Source of the DNA: Pezizomycotina sp. ARF18
Taxonomy: Eukaryota; Ascomycota
Assembly (NCBI GenBank): GCA_002224055.1
Contig: AZLU01000061.1
Location: 49,601 to 104,114, forward strand
Direction: 5' to 3'
DNA: 54,514 bases
Made by a program: the position numbers and the translations under genes. Shown here in pieces: positions 49,307 to 54,514 of the stretch (position 1 is its first letter; each line of letters opens with the position of its first letter). The notes beneath the pieces are model-generated. The model was not told where the DNA came from. It saw only the letters and a program-made list of their open reading frames with translations, and ran no database searches.

Positions 49307-51591
49307 CCGCCGTAAGTTGGATCTAGAAGATCATACGATGAAAGTTGTTAATCGGCGGTCGAAAGAGAGCAACTGCAAGCTTGAGAGTATTTCCTTCTCA
49401 TTCTGGTCGTTTTTCCTTTCTCGTCGATTTGGTAGCTGATTTCTTGCCTTTTGATATAGACGTACCACCTCCTACCCAAAAGCAATGATTTCAGAGGTGG
49501 GATTTCCAGAGGATATATGGTTTTTTTTTTTCTTTCTTTTTTTTTCATTTTTTTTTTTTCTCCAGGTTTCAATATCATTGCTACCTTCCCTCAATGCGTC
49601 TCTCAATCCAATTAACTCTCGATCGAAAATTGTTGGCTGAATTGAGACGGGATGCTTATCCTTGCTGTCTGATAGGGAGGAGATTGGGGCATTGCTCACT
49701 GCCACTCCACAACGGCCAATCTCGACGATTCCTGATGCATGCTGCAAGCAGCAGAAGCAAAATTTTCTTTACCTGCAGCAATTGGCCAATCAGAGGCAAC
49801 TACATACTTTTTTCATCCTTTCATTACGGCCCGTTTTCCAATTTATTTCCATCCAAGACGATGAAGGAGACGAGCTGATGATGTCGCCCAAAGCTTTTTT
49901 TTTTTTTTTCTTTTCTTTTTTCGTCTTTCGCTTCGGTCGAAATGACTCACGATCTCGAGACCATCCTATTCAAGTGAAGTTCACGCTACCCGTTCCCATG
50001 TTCGTGAAGTTTATTTTATTCCATCCCAGTTAAGCGCCCGTTGTTTCATTGATTTGGGAATTTTGATCTCAATCAGAGGTATTAATGAAAGGTATTGATG
50101 TTTGCATTTTTCTAGTTCCAAGTTTCCTCGAGGGAAGACTGCAAAAGAGAAATTTGGCAACCATTTCTCGTCTGGCGACCGAGCGAGCCGCTTGATCGTG
50201 GCGGAGCACTGGGACGTTTCACAAAAAATTATTTGAGATTTGAGATTTGAACCCTTGCCCGGCCGCAGCGTTGATGCAATAGGCAGCACACTTGCATATT
50301 TGTTTCCCGTTTTGTTTGTGCTGACGATTTTTTCTAAGAATAAAGCTAGGCTGCTCGTATATTGAGGCTTCTCGCGGTCGCTTTGGCCTCCACGATGCAT
50401 ATAGCAAGGCTCGGAACGATGACGATTCACAAACCCAAGAATATTGAGCCTTGAAGCCTTGAATCCTTTCACAAACAAAAGGAAATAGACGCTTGAGACT
50501 TTTTCTTTCTCCAACAGTCTAGTCTATTCTAGTACCTTTTTTTTTTTTTTGTGACTTGAAAGAGTCAAAAATCGAACCTTTATGAGTGATGGTTTTGTTT
50601 TGCGATTTGATGCGACTGAAAACAGGGCCTTGGAAATCCTGAAATTCAGGACTCGGTCGGAGCATGAAAAGTGGGGGCACTTTTGCGGAGTCACCGACGC
50701 TCGCAGTCGGGGGAGACTATTCTAATGTCAAACCAACTGGAATGAATATCAGCATCACCGAACTGTGTGACTGTCCCGTTTGAAAGGAACTCTTCAACGG
50801 ACGTTTCAGCAAGTCCTTGTTCGTCTGGCTATTATTACCTGTGAGCACTAGGATAAGTATCAACGAACATCGAACGATCTCAACTTCACAACCTCAGCTG
50901 AGCAGATCCTGCATGCTGTATACATGAATACTACTTGATCTTTGGGGCTTAGGGACTCATGAAATTGTGACCTCATTTCACGCCTAATTTCCTTTTTGTT
51001 TTCTGCGAGAGGATTGTATCTCTCAATCCCGCTAACCTAGTCCCAATTGAGTGACCCGCAACGCAGGGAGACCAGAAAGCAGCAAACAGAAAGAGTCATA
51101 ACGCCTTGCACGGCAGACTCGCAAATTCCTGACCAATTAATTGATTTTTCGCGGTTGTGGATTCGCCCAAACGAGCAGCTTGTAAAACACCAAAAGCACC
51201 GCCCCCACCGCTGTCGCATATATCATCAGTCCGCGATATTGTCATCCACAACTTGACAAACTATAAGTAATAACAAGATGCTCCTCCCTCCTCATAAGGA
51301 AATACAGTTTTAGTCACTATATCAAAAATCAGTCTTCCAAAGCCTTCAAGTACTTTGAGCGCTATAAACATACGTAGGCCAGTTCGGGCCAGCTAAATCC
51401 TCCAAAATCCCTCTTATGTGATATTTGCTTTTTCACATACATCTCTCTTCTTTTCTTACTTACTCCGCAGCAGTTTCTTTAAAAAAAAATAAAAATAAAA
51501 AATAAAATAAAAAAAATAGTAAAATATAATACAAATCAAATAAAAAACTAGTCCCTTTTTTAGTACAGCAAGTTCGATTATTCATACAGAC
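49307..51591. other. Intergenic region, no supported gene
   Basis: AT-rich DNA with T tracts (49520-49560, 49896-49909, 50538-50550) and an A/T-rich block at 51480-51550 made of AAAAT-type units. The longest open frame (50011-50514, minus, 167 codons) has no family signature or neighbouring exon and is about what chance allows. No tRNA or other RNA gene was found. Confidence 0.5.
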
Positions 51592-52206
51592 ATGCCAGAA
51601 CATCCCAAAGGCCCAGGTTTATTTCTCGGTGTTCACACCATTCCTCTCCTTCTCCTCTTTCTTCTCTTCCAACTATCTTTCTTCAACATCGTTGCTGTAA
51701 AGGCGGATTGGTTCAACAAATGCTTCCTCTTCGGAGGAAGCCTGGCTGAGAGTACCGACTTCAGTCACGATGCTGTCGGTTCCGAGTTTACGAAGTCTCA
51801 AGGTCAATATAGAGATTGTCGCAAGCAAATAACGTCCTCACATCGAAATACAAAGCAAGCACCTCACCAAGCTCCCCATACCTTTGTGATTGTGGAGATT
51901 CGCAAAACACAGGTAATTATTAGAACGTTTTACATGGTCATGAGCCAAACTTTTGGAGATTTCGCGGATTCTAACGATTATATTTAGAGCTGGGATTCCA
52001 ACTCCCTCGGAGCCTCGCAAATGTGAGGAGAGACTGGCAGAAGATGCCCTGGTGGCATCTTCTCCGGTCTTAACGACGACTCGCAACGCCAATGAATCGC
52101 GCAAGACAGCTATCATGACTCCAACGACGACCAGATGGACAACCAGTACTGGCCCTCCCACTATGAGGGCAGCGATCCGGAACAGAAGCAGCGGCGGGGA
52201 TTATAA
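51592..52206 (+). CDS. Putative small secreted or single-pass membrane protein, one intron
   Basis: From the ATG at 51592 the protein starts MPEHPKGPGLFLGVHTIP, followed by a strongly hydrophobic segment (LLLLFLLFQLSFFNIVAVKA, residues about 19-38) that would serve as signal peptide or anchor, then DWFNKCFLFGGSLAESTDF and a basic, hydrophilic stretch ending VEIRKTQ. A clear intron follows. After it, two frames compete. One gives a hydrophilic, acidic end (AQDSYHDSNDDQMDNQYW, SHYEGSDPEQKQRRGL, stop at 52204-52206) but needs one or two base corrections. The other stays open to 52261 and is Thr/Arg-rich. The first looks more protein-like. The family is not recognised. Only one Cys lies near the N-terminus, so a Cys-rich effector type is not supported. 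Confidence 0.45.
51913..51987 (+). other. Intron of the 51592 gene
   Basis: Donor GTAATT at 51913, branch TTCTAACG with CTAAC at 51971-51975, acceptor ATTTAG ending at 51987; 75 bp. Confidence 0.6.
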
Positions 52207-54152
52207 AGAAGCAGCAGCACAGGCAGGGAAAGGAAGAGTGGAGGGAGGGACCGACACTTGAATCGAATACGTTAAATCGTTCTGTTTTATTTAACTACGA
52301 CTTTTAAAAATCCAAAAGGAAAGCTTAGACTTGTGGAATCCCGTTCAGTGATCCCGTCTAGCCGACCTTGACTGTCGAGCCAAAAGACCTTTTGTGGTCC
52401 GATCCGGGCTTTTTCAGAAGATTCGACGTTTTCCGCCTGCGATTTTTCAATTTCGCCGTTGAAAAAAAAGCACAACCGCCGAACATGTTCGCTGTAAAGA
52501 ACCACCGGAACCGAACTCTACGATTATGGGCTATATACTTTTGGGACGCCGTGCTGCTGCTTACTATTACTACTTTACTTCTTAAGGATATATATTAAGG
52601 TGCTGCTGCTTTTATTACTGTTTTCTGGATGGGATCAGTACTTCGGAGAGAGTCTAGGTTTTTAATTCGTTGGAGCTTTATATTCATGTTTTATGTTGTC
52701 GCGACGAGGCGGTTACTTTTGATACACTTTTCTTTAGCTAGAGGCGGAAACTGTTGCGTAGGTGCGCAGTTACGCATTCATGTTCTAGCAGGATTTTGTA
52801 TTGGCGAGGATGCTTTTTTTTTTTTTTTTTCTGTACGACGAGGACCAATAACCGGGACGTTATTCTTTGGATAATATAAGTCAAGCTATTTTCCAGATAA
52901 AACGACTCCCGGCGTTTGCTCTATTGGGGTCTAGTTAACCTCCATACACACCCTATTGCGATTAATCATCTACGACCTACTACCAAAAAAAAAAAAAAAA
53001 AAAAACGGAGATATCACTGTCGGAAACCACACACACATATCGGAAGACGAAGAGGAGGAGGATGGATCACCACACCCTCACCCAAACCAAACCGCCAACA
53101 ACGCTAGGAGGGTGTTGAGGGTAACCGGAGATGTTCCATCTACAATCGCGGGAGAAATGGTTAGGGAATTTGGGAAAACTGAGCGGTGAAGCTCGAGTTT
53201 TCTTTTTAATGGGTTGTTTTTCCCCTTTTTTTTCTTACGTCAATACGGTGAAGGCGAGACGTACGGGCCTTAGCTCCCTTCTTCACTTTATAGCTTTGGG
53301 ATACGTATCGTCGGATGGGTTTTTGTAATGGATGTACTTTTCACGGCGGTAAAAGGAAACACATCCCGGACTCGTTCTGTAATCCTCATTTTCCCATTCC
53401 CTTCCCAAATCTATTTTTCACATACATTTACTCCGGATCATGGACATTTTAATTCTAGTTACCCTTTGTTTCTCAATTTACTCGCCATCTCCTTTAATAG
53501 CGTTTTTTTTTTCTTTCCCCTTCTCCCCTCTCTCACATAATTCCTCACACTTTCATGTTTCTTTCTTTGATGGAAGCATGTACTCTTCCCGTTTTTTCTT
53601 ATTGTTTGAAATTGCTTTAGTTAGTTTTCACAGTAAGTTTTTTTTTTTTTTTGTATTTTAGTTCGCAATTATCGCCCCGTTTTTCTTCCCTTTGGCCAGG
53701 GGGACGTGCTCATTGAAAGAAAATTCAATAAAAAAAATTGAAACAAATATTTTACGTTCCAAATTTAGTGTGCGATGATAATGAATGCGATGATCGTGAT
53801 AATATACTGCAAGAACGGAATTCAGTGCTGGTGGACAATAACACTTACAATGGAATCCTGCTATTTCTTTACCAACAGCGCGGAATCTCCCAGACGATTA
53901 GACCAGGCGAAATCCTGCAGCGAACCCTGATGGTAAAAAGAACAGCATAATATCAGCAAAAAGACCAGATAACAAATCAAGCAATCGAACTTTTCCGCAA
54001 AGAGTCATTGTGGGAGCAACGAGTAATTCAATTCGATTGTGAGTCCATCTATTCTTGGATTTTTCAGTCCAAATGCACGAATGAGTTATTGGGCGTTACA
54101 TGCGCACGGGCCGCTTCGGTGTGCGGATGTCGGGAAGGTTCGTGGATCGATT

Positions 54153-54187
<35 letters not shown>

Positions 54188-54514
54188 GCGCGAGTGGTAG
54201 AAGCATTTGTATCAGCTGAAGAAGGTAAAGAAATCCTTGCTGTAGCACAAATACGAGTAGCGATGCCCGGGAAAAAGCAAGAAAGAAGCAATCGTAAGTT
54301 GATGTATACGATAGTAAAAAAAAAAAAAAAAAAGACGAAAAGTAAGTCTTTATTTGTCACGGAAAATATACGATTCAGAATAAGGAAAGAGACCAAATTC
54401 GTAAAGCTAAATAATCGGCACAAGTTCTATCACTTGCGAAAGAAAGAAAACGGTTATACAAAAATCTATGCTACGATAATGTCGCTAAATAATTAAAAAG
54501 AAGATGCACTTTTA
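52207..54514. other. AT-rich terminal stretch, no supported gene
   Basis: It contains a T tract at 52814-52830, 21 A at 52985-53005, 32 T at 54155-54186 and T/C-rich DNA around 53380-53700. The open frame at 54008-54496 translates the T tract as poly-Phe and the rest as Lys-rich sequence, so it is treated as chance. The CT-rich part (53380-53660) could be a leader of a gene beyond the window, but nothing confirms that. Confidence 0.5.
54155..54186. repeat. Homopolymer of 32 T
   Basis: Read directly. It is the longest mononucleotide run in the window. Confidence 0.9.

Noticed and set aside
50231-50275. tRNA-like B-box sequence (GGGTTCAAATCTC on the minus strand)
   Set aside because: No matching A box or cloverleaf arms upstream.
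50011-50514. 167-codon open frame on the minus strand
   Set aside because: No family signature, no adjoining exon or splice sites, and about one frame of this length is expected by chance in a window of this size.
51953-52261. Thr/Arg-rich frame as the true second exon of the 51592 gene
   Set aside because: The competing frame is more hydrophilic, acidic and protein-like; kept only as an alternative.
54008-54496. 162-codon open frame
   Set aside because: It depends on reading a 32-base T tract as poly-Phe and then an A tract as poly-Lys.

Overview
The window is nuclear DNA of a filamentous ascomycete (Pezizomycotina); a finer placement is not possible from sequence alone. The evidence is short spliceosomal introns (about 65-350 bp) with GTATGT, GTAAGT or GTACGT donors, CTAAC branch points and YAG acceptors, long CT-rich leaders, and a housekeeping gene set of fungal type: the RNA helicase Ded1, a PRA1/Yip3 membrane-traffic protein, the NuA4 subunit Eaf1/Vid21 and the ribosome-biogenesis WD40 protein Mak11. 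There is also a very large fungal-type membrane/ankyrin-repeat protein.

Every recognisable gene, including ones expected to be essential, is cut by single-base gains or losses, mostly one missing base in a 2-3 base run of C or G. Family homology can be followed across each break. The economical reading is an error-rich (long-read-like) sequence, not a field of pseudogenes. Gene spans are therefore given from the inferred start to the inferred stop, across the breaks.

Layout: 85-549 (+) small unknown protein; 962-1533 (-) small spliced candidate; 1534-5135 promoter and CT-rich leader; 5136-7442 (+) DED1 with two introns; 9403-15441 (+) membrane/ankyrin giant; 17078-17658 (+) PRA1/Yip3; 18850-24340 an old, strongly diverged repeat family with no genes; 24341-36774 a gene desert; 36775-37144 (+) small unknown coding segment; 38956-45699 (-) EAF1 with at least four introns; 46463-47931 (+) MAK11, divergent from EAF1 across a 763-bp shared promoter; 48720-49306 (-) a three-exon small unknown gene; 51592-52206 (+) a putative small secreted or single-pass protein; 52207-54514 nothing convincing.

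The genes are independently transcribed housekeeping units, not an operon or a metabolic cluster. Ded1 (translation initiation), Mak11 (60S subunit assembly) and Eaf1 (NuA4 histone acetylation) are linked only by general growth control, and a ribosome-biogenesis-type promoter element lies between EAF1 and MAK11. I found no CRISPR, virus, rRNA, tRNA or intact transposon. The least explained structure is the degenerate repeat block at 18.85-24.34 kb, whose copies are collinear at offsets of about 450 bp and 2.5 kb.
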